Source of the DNA: Granulicella sp.
Lineage (GTDB): Bacteria > Acidobacteriota > Terriglobia > Terriglobales > Acidobacteriaceae
Length of the DNA stretch: 64,000 bases
Direction: 5' to 3'
NCBI GenBank assembly: GCA_027452215.1
Contig: DAIDGQ010000037.1
Coordinates: forward strand, 62,001 to 126,000
The position numbers were made by a program, and so were the translations under genes. Positions 45,464 to 55,873 of this stretch are shown here, in pieces. Below the pieces are notes generated by a model. That model worked only from the letters and a program-made list of their open reading frames with translations, was not told the DNA's origin and did not search any database. The stretch's first letter is position 1, and each line of letters begins with the position of its first letter.

Positions 45464-47158
45464 ATGCATCTCCCACGCACTCACCTCCACTCCTTCACGC
45501 GCATCGCCTTCTCGCACATCACCGTCTCACTTTCTCTCTTCCTCACCACCTTCATCGTCAACCCCGCAGCAGCCCATGCGTTAACCCCAGACATCCCCAC
45601 CGTCAACATCCAAACGCCCGCCCCCACCACCTCCACACCACCCGCACTTGACCCCGGTTTCTTCCATCGCCTAGGCCGCGCCTACGTAGCCGACTGGGCA
45701 GGCAACGGCCCCGGCAGCGCCATCCCCGAGACCCGTCGCGGAACCCCAGCACCCATCGCCTCGCCACCCTTCCCCTCCTCAGACTGGCCCATCGGCGGCA
45801 CCACCACCATCGGTACCGCCGACGGCCAGACCTATCCCCTCATGCAGGCCATCAACGAAAATAGATCGCAGAGCAAGATCTACGGCTGGATCGAAATCGG
45901 CGCCAACGGCTCCACCAACAACAAGTCCAACGCCAGCAAGGGCATTCCCTCCAACTTCCCCTCTGCCTACGACGAATACGCCAACACCGTCCAGCTCGAT
46001 CAGGCAGCGCTCTACTTCGATCGCATCCCCAACACTACCCAGACCGACCACTTCGACTACGGCTACCGCGTCGCCCTGCTCTACGGCGTCGACTACCGCT
46101 TCACCACCGCCCACGGCCTGTTGAGTCAGCAGCTCCTAGTCAAAAACAATCAGTACGGCTTTGACCCCGTCATGTTCTACACCGAGTTCTACGTTCCCAA
46201 AGTAGCGCAGGGCCTCGACCTCCGCATCGGCCGCTACATCTCCCTCCCCGACATCGAAGCCCAGCTCGCTCCCAACAACTACACCTACTCCCACTCCATC
46301 CTCTACACCGTCGATTGCTACACCCAGACCGGCATCAACAGCACCGTCAAGCTCAACGATCACTGGACCGTGCAGGCCGGCCTCTCCGGCGGCTGCGACA
46401 CCATGCCCTGGACCACCGACGCCAAGCTCACCGGCAACGCCTGCGCTCAGTACACCTGGTCCAACGGCGGCAACGCTCTCTACACCTGCGCCAACTCCAT
46501 CAATGACGGCAAGTACGCCTACAATAATCTCGCCGCCTACTACGAGACCTGGTATCACCGCATCAACGCCTCCTGGCACACCGACACCGAGTTCTGGTAC
46601 CAGTACGAAAAGGCCACGCCCAACATGTACTGGTTCAACGGCACCGACCCCGCCACAGGCATCCAGTACGCCAACACCGCCACCACCCCCTGGCCCGAGG
46701 CCACCTTCAACCGTCCCGGTCAGGGAGCCGTCAACCTCAACTTCGGCGCCGTCTGCAAAGATCCACGTCTCCCCGCCAGCCAGCAGCCCGCCCGCTGCTA
46801 CGCCCCCGACGTCGCCATCACCAACTACATCGAGCACAACTTCTGGCACAACTCCGCCTCGCTCAACATCCGCAACGAGTGGGTCAACGACATCGTAGGC
46901 CAGCGCACCGGCACACCCGCAAAATACGAAGAGCACATGGTCGGCTTCGACTTCTGGGCCGGCTCCACCATCACCTTCCGTCCAGAACTCAGCTACACCC
47001 ACGCCTACACCAGGTACGGCCTCACCGCCCTCAACATCTCTCCCGGAGCCGCCGTCGCCAACCTCGAAGGCGTCTCCCAGGGCTCGTCCCCCAACCCGCT
47101 CGGTCTCGGCAAAAATCAAGCCCTCACCATCGCCGCCGATTTTATCTGGCACTTCTGA
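45464..47158 (+). CDS. Outer-membrane beta-barrel porin (BBP2/OmpL-like)
   Basis: A 564-residue exported protein. The start ATG 45464 has AGGA six bases ahead and a signal peptide ending PAAAHA; the open frame extends upstream over kdpE in another phase, but that part reads as a shadow. A Pro/Thr-rich stretch (about 35-90) precedes a barrel of alternating strands, for example KIYGWIEIGANG, FDYGYRVALLYGVDYRF, GLDLRIGRYISLPDIEAQLA and the terminal ALTIAADFIWHF. This matches the porin-2 family. Placed between kdpE and kdpF, it probably lets potassium or osmolytes through the outer membrane. Confidence 0.75.
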   Translation: MHLPRTHLHSFTRIAFSHITVSLSLFLTTFIVNPAAAHALTPDIPTVNIQTPAPTTSTPPALDPGFFHRLGRAYVADWAGNGPGSAIPETRRGTPAPIASPPFPSSDWPIGGTTTIGTADGQTYPLMQAINENRSQSKIYGWIEIGANGSTNNKSNASKGIPSNFPSAYDEYANTVQLDQAALYFDRIPNTTQTDHFDYGYRVALLYGVDYRFTTAHGLLSQQLLVKNNQYGFDPVMFYTEFYVPKVAQGLDLRIGRYISLPDIEAQLAPNNYTYSHSILYTVDCYTQTGINSTVKLNDHWTVQAGLSGGCDTMPWTTDAKLTGNACAQYTWSNGGNALYTCANSINDGKYAYNNLAAYYETWYHRINASWHTDTEFWYQYEKATPNMYWFNGTDPATGIQYANTATTPWPEATFNRPGQGAVNLNFGAVCKDPRLPASQQPARCYAPDVAITNYIEHNFWHNSASLNIRNEWVNDIVGQRTGTPAKYEEHMVGFDFWAGSTITFRPELSYTHAYTRYGLTALNISPGAAVANLEGVSQGSSPNPLGLGKNQALTIAADFIWHF

Positions 47159-47198
47159 TCAACTTGGGCGACACTCATTGTCGCCCCAAAAGGAAACT

Positions 47199-47297
47199 AT
47201 GGCAGACCTAATCTCCATCCTCACCACCATCCTTCTCGTAGCAGCCTCCCTGCTCTATGTGGCCGCCTGCGACCGCCTGAAAGGAAACCGCCGATGA
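47199..47297 (+). CDS. Small single-helix membrane peptide upstream of kdpF
   Basis: A 32-residue frame starting ATG at 47199 with AGGA five bases ahead: MADLISILTTILLVAASLLY, then VAACDRLKGNRR. One membrane helix is followed by a short cationic tail, positive-inside. Its stop overlaps the kdpF ATG by four bases (ATGA), so it is coupled to the Kdp ATPase. I do not recognise a named family. The end motif YVAACDRL recalls small proteins I remember beside kdp genes elsewhere. It may be an additional KdpF-like stabilising subunit. Confidence 0.6.
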   Translation: MADLISILTTILLVAASLLYVAACDRLKGNRR

Positions 47298-47380
47298 TCG
47301 AAAACATCATCCTGCTCCTCCTCTGCACCCTCCTGCTCGTCTACCTCGTCTACGCCCTCCTGCGTCCGGAGAAGTTCTAA
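47294..47380 (+). CDS. kdpF: Potassium-transporting ATPase subunit KdpF
   Basis: 28 residues: one hydrophobic helix (MIENIILLLLCTLLLVYLVY) ending ALLRPEKF, the conserved KdpF C-terminus. KdpF stabilises the KdpABC complex in the membrane. It overlaps the small peptide gene (ATGA) and kdpA (TAATG). Confidence 0.9.
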   Translation: MIENIILLLLCTLLLVYLVYALLRPEKF

Positions 47381-49155
47381 TGTCGCTCAATGGCTGGCTA
47401 CAAATCGCTCTCTTCATCGCGCTCATCCTGCTCCTCGCCAAACCCATGGGCAGCTACATGACCCGTGTCTTCGAGCGCCGCCGCACCTGGCTCGATCCCG
47501 TCCTCGTCCCCTGCGAGCGCCTCCTCTACCGCCTCACCGGAGTCGTCCCCACCGAAGAAATGCGCTGGACGCAGTACGCCCTCACCATGCTCATCTTCAG
47601 TGCCGCAACTCTCGTCCTCACCTACGTCGTCGAGCGTCTGCAACTCCTCCTCCCGCTCAATCCGCAACACCTCGCCGCTGTCGCTCCCGACCTCGCCCTC
47701 AACACCGCAATCTCCTTCACCACCAACACCAACTGGCAGGCCTACACGCCCGAGACCACCATGAGCTATCTCACCCAGATGCTCGGCCTCGCCACCCACA
47801 ACTTCTGGTCCGCCGCCGTCGGCCTCGCTCTCGCCATCGCCTTCATCCGCGGCATCGCACGCCGCGAGATGAAGACCCTCGGCAACTTCTGGGTCGACCT
47901 CACCCGCGGCACCCTCTGGATCCTTCTCCCCATCTCCGTCGTCTTCGCGCTCGCTCTCGTCTCCCAGGGAGTCATCCAAAACCTCAACCCCTACACCACC
48001 GCAACCCTCGTCGAGCCGCAGCACATCACCACCACCGGAGCCGACGGCAAGCCCATCACCACCACCGTCACCACCCAAACCATCGCCCAAGGCCCGGTCG
48101 CTTCGCAGGAAGCCATCAAGATGCTCGGCACCAACGGCGGAGGCTTCTTCAACGCCAACAGCGCGCACCCCTTCGAGAACCCAACCCCTCTCACCAACTT
48201 CCTGCAACTCCTCTCCATCTTCCTCATCCCCGCAGGACTCACCGCCACGCTCGGGCAAATGGTCGGCTCCCCACGCCACGGTTGGGCCATCCTCGCAGCC
48301 ATGACCCTCCTCTGGTTCGTCGGAGTCTTCACCTGCTATTGGGCCGAGTCCCAACCCAATCCCCTCCTCCACAACATCGACCAGCAGCACTCCCTCACCC
48401 AGCCCGGCGGCAACATGGAAGGCAAGGAAGTCCGCTTCGGCATCGCCAGCTCCGCTCTCTTCGCCACCGTCACCACAGACGCCAGTTGCGGTGCCGTCAA
48501 CTCCATGCACGACTCCTTCACCCCCCTCGGCGGCATGGTCCCCCTCGTCAACATCCTCCTCGGCGAAATCGTCTTCGGAGGAGTCGGAGCCGGCCTCTAC
48601 GGCATGCTCGTCTTCGTCGTCATCTCCGTCTTCATCGCCGGCCTCATGGTCGGTCGAACCCCCGAGTACCTCGGCAAAAAAGTTGAATCCTACGACGTCC
48701 AGATGGCGATGCTCTACCTCCTCATCTTCCCTCTGCTCATCCTCGGATTTGCCGCCGTCACCGTCCTCATGCCCAACCTCGGCCTCAGCTCGCTCGCCAA
48801 TCACGGCCCCCACGGCCTCTCTGAAATCCTTTACGCCTACGCCTCCGCCACCGGCAACAACGGCTCCGCCTTCATGGGCCTCAACGCCAACACCCACTGG
48901 TACAACTACTCACTCGGCATCGCAATGTTCGTCGGCCGCTTCATGATGATCATCCCGATGCTCGCCCTCGCCGGCAATCTCGCAGGCAAAAAAATCGTCC
49001 CCGAAACCGCCGGCACCTTCCCTGTCACTACGCCGCTCTTCACCATCCTGCTCACCTCGGTCATCGTCATCGTCGGAGCCCTCACCTTCTTCCCCGCCCT
49101 CTCACTCGGCCCCATCCTGGAGCACCTGCTCCTCCACGCCGGCAACACTTTCTAA
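47380..49155 (+). CDS. kdpA: Potassium-transporting ATPase subunit A (channel-like)
   Basis: A 591-residue membrane subunit of the SKT superfamily that selects K+. The four selectivity loops are recognisable: [49 protein letters not shown] and [16 protein letters not shown]. About ten helices are predicted. The length is typical (557-600). Confidence 0.95.
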   Translation: MSLNGWLQIALFIALILLLAKPMGSYMTRVFERRRTWLDPVLVPCERLLYRLTGVVPTEEMRWTQYALTMLIFSAATLVLTYVVERLQLLLPLNPQHLAAVAPDLALNTAISFTTNTNWQAYTPETTMSYLTQMLGLATHNFWSAAVGLALAIAFIRGIARREMKTLGNFWVDLTRGTLWILLPISVVFALALVSQGVIQNLNPYTTATLVEPQHITTTGADGKPITTTVTTQTIAQGPVASQEAIKMLGTNGGGFFNANSAHPFENPTPLTNFLQLLSIFLIPAGLTATLGQMVGSPRHGWAILAAMTLLWFVGVFTCYWAESQPNPLLHNIDQQHSLTQPGGNMEGKEVRFGIASSALFATVTTDASCGAVNSMHDSFTPLGGMVPLVNILLGEIVFGGVGAGLYGMLVFVVISVFIAGLMVGRTPEYLGKKVESYDVQMAMLYLLIFPLLILGFAAVTVLMPNLGLSSLANHGPHGLSEILYAYASATGNNGSAFMGLNANTHWYNYSLGIAMFVGRFMMIIPMLALAGNLAGKKIVPETAGTFPVTTPLFTILLTSVIVIVGALTFFPALSLGPILEHLLLHAGNTF

Positions 49156-49189
49156 GCCGCCGCATCACGTCTGTCTTTGCTTTTCTTTC

Positions 49190-49215
49190 TGTCATTCCCG
49201 CAGGGAATCTGCTTC
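49190..49215 (+). repeat. Intergenic repeat, copy 1 (kdpA-kdpB gap)
   Basis: TGTCATTCCCGCAGGGAATC followed by TGCTTC; the palindrome ATTCCCGCAGGGAAT is its core. It is the same element as at 51379-51404 and 51430-51463. A run of short T- and C-rich words precedes each copy. Confidence 0.7.
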
Positions 49216-49247
49216 ACCGAACCAGCACCGCCGCCCACGGAGAAACC

Positions 49248-51320
49248 ATGTCTACCGCAAGTCAAGCCAAAGGCCGCCGCTCTCTCTTCGATAAGAAGAT
49301 CATCCGCCGCGCCGCCATCGACGCTCTCGTCAAGCTCTCCCCAAAGACCAGTTTGAAGAACCCCGTCATGTTCGTCGTCGAAGTAGGAAGCGTCCTCACC
49401 ACCGTCCTCCTGATCCTCAACCGCTTCACCCACCACGGCCACTTCCGCTTCGATCTCCAGATCACCCTCTGGCTCTGGTTCACCCTCCTCTTCGCCAACT
49501 TCGCCGAAGCCATGGCCGAAGGCCGCGGCAAAGCCCAGGCCGACGCCCTCCGCCTCGCCAAATCCGAGACCACCGCCTACCTCGTCTCAAAGTCCGGAGC
49601 CATCGAAGAGATCCCCAGCTCCCAACTCCGCGCCGACGACATCGTCCGCGTCATCGCCGGCCAGATGATCCCCGGCGACGGCGAAGTCATCGAAGGCGTA
49701 GCCTCCGTCGACGAGTCCGCCATCACCGGCGAATCCGCTCCCGTCATCCGCGAAGCCGGCGGCGACCGTTCCGCCGTCACTGGTGGCACCCGCGTCCTCT
49801 CCGACCAGATCACCGTCCGCATCACCTCCAACCCCGGCGAAACCTTCCTCGACCGCATGATCGCCCTCGTCGAAGGTGCCGAGCGCCAGAAGACCCCCAA
49901 CGAGATCGCCCTCAACATCCTCCTCGCCGGACTCACCATCATCTTCCTGCTCGCCGTCGTCACCCTGCAGCCCTTCGCGATCTACGCCGGCGCACCCCAA
50001 ACCGTCTTCGTCCTCATCTCTCTGCTGGTCTGCTTGATCCCCACCACCATCGGAGGTCTACTCTCCGCCATCGGCATCGCTGGCATGGACCGCCTCGTCC
50101 AGCACAATGTCCTCGCCACCTCCGGCCGCGCCGTCGAAGCAGCAGGCGACGTCAACACCCTCCTCCTCGACAAGACCGGCACCATCACCATCGGCAACCG
50201 CCAGGCCTCCGAATTCGTCACCGCCCCCGGCGTCTCCAACGACCAGTTAGCCGACGCCGCACAACTCTCCTCCCTCGCCGACGAAACCCCCGAAGGCCGC
50301 TCCATCGTCGTCCTCGCCAAGCAGCAGTACGGCCTCCGCGGCCGCGAGCTCGCACACCTCAACGCCGAATTCATTCCCTTCTCCGCCACCACCCGCATGT
50401 CCGGCATCGAAGTCGACGCCATCGGCCAAGCGACTCCAGCACGCAGCATCCGCAAAGGCGCCGTCGACGCCATCGCCGCCTACCTCCTCGCGCACGGCTC
50501 CAAACTCCCCGACGCCGTCCGCGACTCCGTCGACACCATCTCCCGCTCCGGAGGCACGCCCCTCGTCGTCACCGAAAACGGCCGAGCCCTCGGCGTCATC
50601 CATCTCAAAGACGTCGTCAAGGGCGGCATGCGCGAGCGTTTCGATCAACTCCGCGCCATGGGCATTCGCACCGTCATGATCACCGGCGACAACCCTCTCA
50701 CCGCCGCCGCCATCGCCCGCGAAGCCGGAGTCGACGACTTCCTCGCCGAAGCCAAACCCAAAGACAAGATGGACCTCATCAAGCGAGAGCAAGCCGATGG
50801 CAAGCTCGTCGCCATGACCGGCGACGGCACCAACGACGCCCCCGCCCTCGCCCAGGCCGACGTAGGAGTCGCCATGAACTCCGGCACCCAGGCCGCCAAG
50901 GAAGCCGGCAACATGGTCGACCTCGACTCCAACCCCACCAAGCTCATCGAGATCGTCGCCATCGGCAAGCAGCTCCTCATGACCCGCGGCGCCCTCACCA
51001 CCTTCTCCATCGCCAACGACATCGCAAAATACTTCGCCATCATTCCCGCCATGTTCGCAGGCGTCTTCCCCGTCCTCAACAAGCTCAACATCATGCACCT
51101 CCACAACCCCGAGTCCGCCATCCTCTCGGCCGTCATCTTCAACGCCCTCATCATCGTCGCCCTCATCCCTCTCGCCCTCCGAGGAGTCAGCTACCGCCCC
51201 ATGTCCGCCGCAGCCCTCCTCCAACGCAACCTCCTCGTCTACGGCCTCGGCGGCATCATCGCCCCCTTCGCCGGCATCAAGCTAATCGATATGCTCATCA
51301 CCACCCTGCACCTGGCCTAA
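49248..51320 (+). CDS. kdpB: Potassium-transporting ATPase subunit B (P-type)
   Basis: A 690-residue P-type ATPase that drives Kdp uptake. The actuator loop is [10 protein letters not shown], Asp 308 in [13 protein letters not shown] is phosphorylated, [20 protein letters not shown] and [20 protein letters not shown] form the hinge, and the membrane domain includes [16 protein letters not shown] precedes the ATG. All catalytic residues are intact. Confidence 0.96.
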   Translation: MSTASQAKGRRSLFDKKIIRRAAIDALVKLSPKTSLKNPVMFVVEVGSVLTTVLLILNRFTHHGHFRFDLQITLWLWFTLLFANFAEAMAEGRGKAQADALRLAKSETTAYLVSKSGAIEEIPSSQLRADDIVRVIAGQMIPGDGEVIEGVASVDESAITGESAPVIREAGGDRSAVTGGTRVLSDQITVRITSNPGETFLDRMIALVEGAERQKTPNEIALNILLAGLTIIFLLAVVTLQPFAIYAGAPQTVFVLISLLVCLIPTTIGGLLSAIGIAGMDRLVQHNVLATSGRAVEAAGDVNTLLLDKTGTITIGNRQASEFVTAPGVSNDQLADAAQLSSLADETPEGRSIVVLAKQQYGLRGRELAHLNAEFIPFSATTRMSGIEVDAIGQATPARSIRKGAVDAIAAYLLAHGSKLPDAVRDSVDTISRSGGTPLVVTENGRALGVIHLKDVVKGGMRERFDQLRAMGIRTVMITGDNPLTAAAIAREAGVDDFLAEAKPKDKMDLIKREQADGKLVAMTGDGTNDAPALAQADVGVAMNSGTQAAKEAGNMVDLDSNPTKLIEIVAIGKQLLMTRGALTTFSIANDIAKYFAIIPAMFAGVFPVLNKLNIMHLHNPESAILSAVIFNALIIVALIPLALRGVSYRPMSAAALLQRNLLVYGLGGIIAPFAGIKLIDMLITTLHLA

Positions 51321-51378
51321 TCACCGATCCATTGCATAGCTGTTGCTCTTGCTTTTGTCCTTGCACTTGCCTTTCTTA

Positions 51379-51463
51379 CTGTCATTCCCGAAGGGAATTT
51401 GCTGTAGCACTTGCACTTGCTTTACCGGCTGTCATTCCGCAGCAAGGCGGAGGAATCTGCTTC
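51379..51463 (+). repeat. Intergenic repeat, copies 2 and 3 (kdpB-kdpC gap)
   Basis: Copy 2 at 51380-51404 reads GTCATTCCCGAAGGGAATTT then GCTGT. Copy 3 at 51430-51463 carries TGTCATTCCGCAGC, then AAGGCGGAGGAATCTGCTTC, a longer-armed variant. Between them the word CTTGCACTTGC is repeated (51361 and 51411). The gap holds no gene. Confidence 0.65.
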
Positions 51464-51495
51464 TAACACCAGCTAACGCACCACCGAGGACCACC

Positions 51496-52059
51496 ATGAA
51501 AAAGACAATCATCACCGCCACCCTCTACACCCTCATCACCGCGATCCTCCTCGGCATCGGCTACCCTCTCGCCATCACCGGCCTCGCCCACATCTTCTTC
51601 CCCAAACAAGCCGACGGCGAGCTCATCACCCGCAACGGCGCCGTCATCGGCTCGCACCTCATCGGCCAATCCTTCACCGGCACCACCTACTTCCACAGCC
51701 GTCCCTCCGCCGCAGGCACAGGCTACGACGCCGGCTCCTCCTCCGGCTCCAACCTCGCCCCCACCAGCAAATCCCTCATCGACCGCACCACAGCCAGCAC
51801 CGTCACCGAGCAGACCGGAACCGCCCCCGTCCCCGTAGACCTAGTCACCGCCTCCGCCTCCGGCCTCGACCCCGACATCACCCCAGCCGCGGCGCTCTAC
51901 CAAATCCCTCGCATCGCCCGCGAGCGCCACCTCTCCGAACCCGCCCTCACCGCCCTCGTCGCCGCCCACACCACTCCCCGCCAGTTCGGCCTCCTCGGCG
52001 AGCCTCGCGTCAACGTCCTCGACCTCAATCTCGCCCTCGACAACCTCCCCACCCATTGA
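51496..52059 (+). CDS. kdpC: Potassium-transporting ATPase subunit C
   Basis: 187 residues with one N-terminal membrane helix (LYTLITAILLGIGYPLAITG) and an exported domain. ADGELITRNGAVIGSHLIGQ, YFHSRPSAAG and SGSNLAPTSKSLIDR are the KdpC signatures, and SGLDPDITPAAALYQIPRIA is conserved near the end. ATG 51496 is preceded by GAGGA; the open frame upstream runs through the repeat region and is not coding. Confidence 0.93.
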   Translation: MKKTIITATLYTLITAILLGIGYPLAITGLAHIFFPKQADGELITRNGAVIGSHLIGQSFTGTTYFHSRPSAAGTGYDAGSSSGSNLAPTSKSLIDRTTASTVTEQTGTAPVPVDLVTASASGLDPDITPAAALYQIPRIARERHLSEPALTALVAAHTTPRQFGLLGEPRVNVLDLNLALDNLPTH

Positions 52060-52109
52060 GCACATCCCAGTGGTAGTTCCGCATGAAGCCCCAGGCAAGG
52101 GAGCCGTCC

Positions 52110-52493
52110 ATGCAAGAAGACCAAATCCGAGCCATCCTGGACGCGCATTGGCAAGCCTCCGCAGCCGGAGACGCCAACGCCGAACACGACATCTACGATG
52201 ACCACGTCCTCTGCGACTACCCTCAGTCCGGCGAACGAATCGTCGGACGAAACAACCTGCAGGCATTGCGAAGTCATCATCCCGGCAAGCCATCAGGGTT
52301 CAACGTCAGACGAATTCTCGGAGCCGGCGACCTCTGGATTACGGAGTACATCATCACCTACCAGGGGCGTCCCACCTACACCGTCAGCATCATGGAATTC
52401 CACAACGGCAAAGTTGTCCACGAGACCCAGTATTTTGCAGATCCCTTCGACGCTCCCTCCTGGCGAAGACAGTGGGTTCAACAACCCACATGA
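52110..52493 (+). CDS. SnoaL-like (NTF2 fold) protein
   Basis: A 127-residue protein of the SnoaL/ketosteroid-isomerase-like family. ILDAHWQASAAGDANAEHDI, YDDHVLCDYPQSGERIVGRN, and the strands WITEYIITYQGRPTYTVSIM and VVHETQYFADPFDAPSWR are typical. These small barrels bind hydrophobic ligands and have varied roles, so no function is assigned. The start ATG 52110 has GGGAG six bases ahead; an upstream ATG at 52083 lacks one. Confidence 0.7.
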   Translation: MQEDQIRAILDAHWQASAAGDANAEHDIYDDHVLCDYPQSGERIVGRNNLQALRSHHPGKPSGFNVRRILGAGDLWITEYIITYQGRPTYTVSIMEFHNGKVVHETQYFADPFDAPSWRRQWVQQPT

Positions 52494-52831
52494 CGCCCGT
52501 CGCCCTTCGTCCGTGCAGGACCTGTCAAGCCCCTCCACTCCCCCGAAACGGCCAAACCCCCTGTCCCTATTGGCGATAAATCTTCCGAAAAGCTGGCATA
52601 GTTACCCCACCCAACTTGTTAAACTGGAAGTAGAGATCCGAACTCCAGCCTGCCTCGGCAAAAGCCGCTACCGCTTTCACATTTAGGCCCCTAACTCCAA
52701 CCGAAAGAATAATATACGCGTAACCGCTTTAGAATGAGCCGGTTGAAAGCAGCCTTCACTCATCAACCTGCACATTCCAAACGACTTCACTACGCAAAAG
52801 TGAAAGCAGGGGGGAGGGGGGTACCCGACCT
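52494..52831. other. Intergenic region between SnoaL-like gene and ctaG
   Basis: 338 bases with no recognisable gene. It ends with a purine tract on the plus strand (six Gs, A, six Gs at 52809-52821) running into the palindrome GGGTACCC (52819-52826), just after the ctaG stop codon. No terminator with a T run was found. Confidence 0.5.
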
Positions 52832-53659
52832 TCACTCTCGCCGCTCCCCACCCGACGCCAACCGAAAGGCGATCACCATCGCCGGCACCAGATACGCAAA
52901 CGAACCCACCACCCACATCACCATCGCTCCAAGCACCTGATCATCCACCACCGGAATATGAAACGGATTCGGGTGCTCAACATAAAAGGGATACACCGGC
53001 CGATCGCAGAACGCCAGAAACGCAGACAGCAGCGTCATCACCAGGTCCGCCAGCGCCAGGTAGACCAGCGCAAACCAGTCATCGCGTCGGCCCTTCGCCG
53101 GCCACGGCCGCAGAATGTACCACCAGAACAGCAGCGACGTAAGCAGGAAGCACATATGCTCCACCCCATGCCACGTCTCGTTCTCAAGCGCCAGGTCATA
53201 CGCCGCCGGTGCATGCCAGCCGAGATACGCCACGTTCATCGCCAGCCACGCCACCGCAGGCGTCACCAGCCATTGCCCCAGTCGTCGTAACCCTGACACA
53301 CGCAGCAGAGGTCCCACGACCCACCGCACCACTGGCTCCGGCAACCCACGCAGCAGGGGAACCACCGGAAGCCCATACAGCAGCAGCATCGGAATCGCCG
53401 ACATCAGCAGCAGATGCTCCACCATGTGAGCCGTCAGCAGCACATCCGCAAACCCATCCATCGGCGACGCAACCGCCGCCCACAACAGCACCAACCCACC
53501 CACAAACGACATCAGCCGAACATCCGTAAACTGTGACTTCCTCGTCCTCCGGATCGCCAACCAACCACGCACATACACCGCGGCCGTCACCACCACCGCC
53601 ACCGTCAGCCAGATCGGCAGCGTCCAGTCCGCAAAGATTCCCTCCACAGCTCCAGACAT
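52832..53659 (-). CDS. ctaG: Cytochrome c oxidase assembly protein, caa3-type CtaG
   Basis: A 275-residue membrane protein with about seven helices, matching the caa3_CtaG family that is needed for copper-containing caa3 oxidase assembly. Conserved histidines lie in [37 protein letters not shown] and [18 protein letters not shown]. It is the last gene of the bc-caa3 cluster, starting three bases after the cytochrome b stop. Confidence 0.82.
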   Translation of the reverse strand: MSGAVEGIFADWTLPIWLTVAVVVTAAVYVRGWLAIRRTRKSQFTDVRLMSFVGGLVLLWAAVASPMDGFADVLLTAHMVEHLLLMSAIPMLLLYGLPVVPLLRGLPEPVVRWVVGPLLRVSGLRRLGQWLVTPAVAWLAMNVAYLGWHAPAAYDLALENETWHGVEHMCFLLTSLLFWWYILRPWPAKGRRDDWFALVYLALADLVMTLLSAFLAFCDRPVYPFYVEHPNPFHIPVVDDQVLGAMVMWVVGSFAYLVPAMVIAFRLASGGERRE

Positions 53660-53662
53660 ACG

Positions 53663-55210
53663 CTACGGCTTCTGACCCGAAGCCGCATTCGTATCCTTAG
53701 CCGCAGCCGAACTCCTAGCCGCATGGAAGCCACTCGTCTGCGTCAGCGAGCGTGACGCATCCACCGCAGGCTCCAGGTCATTCCCACGCAACGTCATCAG
53801 GAAGCTCACCAGCGCCTTCGTCTCCGAAGGATTCAGAGCATTCCCATACGCCGGCATGTTCCCTCCGCCCTGCAGCACCTGTCGCACGATCTGGTCTTCC
53901 GTCAAACTGCTCGCCACCGAATCCAGCGTCGGCCCTCGCAATCCACCAACGCCATCCAACGCATGGCAGTTGCGACACTGCTTGTTCTGCAGCACAATCG
54001 CACCCTCTCGCTCCAGCGGTGTTCGGTCATGCAGATACTTCGGAGGAATTGGATTGCTCGTCCACGCATCCATAATCGGGCTCCACGGCGTATACGTCCC
54101 CAGCCGCGTAAAGATCCCCAGCGTCACCGCAATCACCGACACCATCAGCACAGCCACCGGACGCCGCGCCCAATGCCTCTCCCCTTCACTCGCAAGCAGC
54201 GGCAACAGCAGCAGTCCCGCAATCCCCAGCACCGGAGCGACCATCAGCACGGGAGTCTCCAGCGACGGAGGCAGAAACGCCAGCACCGCATAGATCCACA
54301 GGAACGCAAAGTCCGGCTTCGGAGCCGTCTGAATGATCGTCGGATCAGGAGGCCCACCCGGCCCAAACGGTCCAAAGAAAAACGCGCAGGCCATCACTGC
54401 AAACAGGATCGCTGCAGCAAACACCGCGTCCTTCCAAGCCGCATCCGGAACAAACGGAATTCCTGTCCTCTGCGTAAGCTCGTGATACTCCTTCTCATAC
54501 GTCGACTTCCGTACCAGCCGTCCCGGCATCGGCCAATCGCTCACGCCATGCCGAAGCACCATCCACACATGCATCCCAACTCCAGCCAGCAGCAGCCCTG
54601 GAATCACGAACACATGCAGCGTAAAGAATCGCGACAGCGTGGCTCCGCCGATGATCGCTCCACCCAGAATCAGATGCACCAGCGATGCCCCTATATAAGG
54701 CACGCGACTGGCAATCGACGCCCCAATCCCCAGTCCCCAGTAAGCGTCCTGGTCGAACCGCATCACCTGTCCCGTGAACGCCATGCCCAGCGTCAGCAGC
54801 AGCAGCACCACGCCGACAATCCAGGTCAGCTCGCGAGGAAACTTGTACGACCCAAACAGAAACACCTGCACCATGTGAATCAGCACGATGGCGATCATAA
54901 AGTCCGATCCCCATCCATGCAGCGCCCGCAGATACCACCCCAAAGCGACGTTGTGATTCAACACATTCAGGCTCGTCCACGCCTCATTCGCCGACGGGCT
55001 ATACACCAGCGCCAGCAAAATCCCCGTCATCACCTGCAGGATCAACAGCACCGTCGCAGCGCTGCCAAACACATACCACCAGCTCGCGTTGTTCGCCGGA
55101 GTAGGATGTGCCGCAGCATCGGCCATCGGCCTCAGCAGCCCCAGCCGATGCTCAAGCCACTCATATCCCTTGCGCCCCGCAGTCGTCACGCTCTCCTTCA
55201 TGCTCCCCAT
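53663..55210 (-). CDS. Cytochrome b fused to a C-terminal cytochrome c
   Basis: 515 residues. The N-terminal part is a full cytochrome b with haem ligands His 98 and 112 (ALHGWGSDFMIAIVLIHM) and His 199 and 214 (LHVFVIPGLLLAGVGMHVW). Two further helix pairs cover the subunit IV region (residues about 262-370). A cytochrome c domain follows: CRNCH at 412-416 and distal methionine in GGGNMPAYGNALN. The Ala/Ser-rich tail is not conserved. This would carry electrons from quinol towards the oxidase. Its start overlaps the Rieske gene end; ATG 55210 has GAGG nine bases ahead. Confidence 0.9.
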   Translation of the reverse strand: MGSMKESVTTAGRKGYEWLEHRLGLLRPMADAAAHPTPANNASWWYVFGSAATVLLILQVMTGILLALVYSPSANEAWTSLNVLNHNVALGWYLRALHGWGSDFMIAIVLIHMVQVFLFGSYKFPRELTWIVGVVLLLLTLGMAFTGQVMRFDQDAYWGLGIGASIASRVPYIGASLVHLILGGAIIGGATLSRFFTLHVFVIPGLLLAGVGMHVWMVLRHGVSDWPMPGRLVRKSTYEKEYHELTQRTGIPFVPDAAWKDAVFAAAILFAVMACAFFFGPFGPGGPPDPTIIQTAPKPDFAFLWIYAVLAFLPPSLETPVLMVAPVLGIAGLLLLPLLASEGERHWARRPVAVLMVSVIAVTLGIFTRLGTYTPWSPIMDAWTSNPIPPKYLHDRTPLEREGAIVLQNKQCRNCHALDGVGGLRGPTLDSVASSLTEDQIVRQVLQGGGNMPAYGNALNPSETKALVSFLMTLRGNDLEPAVDASRSLTQTSGFHAARSSAAAKDTNAASGQKP

Positions 55211-55833
55211 GACGTCGACCTCGTCTCATCGGCGGCAGGCCTGATCTGGACCAGCGGCTTCCCCTTACACGAAGCCTCCGTTGACAGCGTCGGCATATCG
55301 CCCGCATGGATCACCAGCGAGTTCCCTGCAATCTTGTATCGGTACTCAAACAGCCCACGCTCCGGAGGTCCCGACGCTCGTCTACCGTCCTCGTAATATG
55401 CTCCCCCGTGGCAAGGACACATAAACAGCTTCGACTCCGCAAACCACCGCACCGGGCAACCAAGATGCGCGCAGTTGATCGCGAACACTTGAAATTGCTG
55501 ATCCGAAACTCTACGCACCCAGCACGACACCTTGGCCGTCTCTCCGTCATCAAAGCTCGCCACCGGGCTCCGATACTCAGCCAGCCTTGTCTCTCCCACC
55601 GGAAAACTGCTCAGGTCGCCTATCGGAATCCACGACCCAACGCTGGCGCGCTTCTTCATCGCGGGTCCGAGCAGATATCCAATCAATGGCACCGCCAGCA
55701 CCGCTCCCACCAGGGCATTCAGTCCGACCGCAAGCTTGAACAGGAACACCCTGCGAGTATGGGCTGCAGCCTTGGCCTCGGGAGCCAGGTCATTGTTGCT
55801 AGATTCTCCGGGATACTTCAAAAACTCACTCAT
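55198..55833 (-). CDS. Rieske iron-sulfur protein
   Basis: A 211-residue protein anchored by one helix (FLFKLAVGLNALVGAVLAVP). The 2Fe-2S ligands are Cys 121 and His 123 in CAHLGC, and Cys 139 and His 142 in CPCHGG, with the disulfide cysteines 126 and 141. It shuttles electrons from quinol to the haem c of the neighbouring cytochrome b-c protein. An Arg pair at residues 27-28 ahead of the helix fits Tat-type export. Confidence 0.93.
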   Translation of the reverse strand: MSEFLKYPGESSNNDLAPEAKAAAHTRRVFLFKLAVGLNALVGAVLAVPLIGYLLGPAMKKRASVGSWIPIGDLSSFPVGETRLAEYRSPVASFDDGETAKVSCWVRRVSDQQFQVFAINCAHLGCPVRWFAESKLFMCPCHGGAYYEDGRRASGPPERGLFEYRYKIAGNSLVIHAGDMPTLSTEASCKGKPLVQIRPAADETRSTSWGA

Positions 55834-55873
55834 ACATTTCTCCGCACGCTCAACACAAACGACTCACGACAAA

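Noticed and set aside
47398-48897. A 499-codon minus-strand open frame antisense to kdpA
   Set aside because: Composition is Gly/Glu/Asp/Val-rich without any family motif, as expected for the complement of a C-biased gene; kdpA on the other strand is certain.
52809-52826. G-run near ctaG as a G-quadruplex
   Set aside because: Only two G runs are present, while a quadruplex needs four; noted as a purine tract only.
53963-55396. A 477-codon plus-strand frame antisense to the cytochrome b-c gene
   Set aside because: Arg/Gln/His-rich nonsense composition; the minus-strand haem protein is fully conserved.
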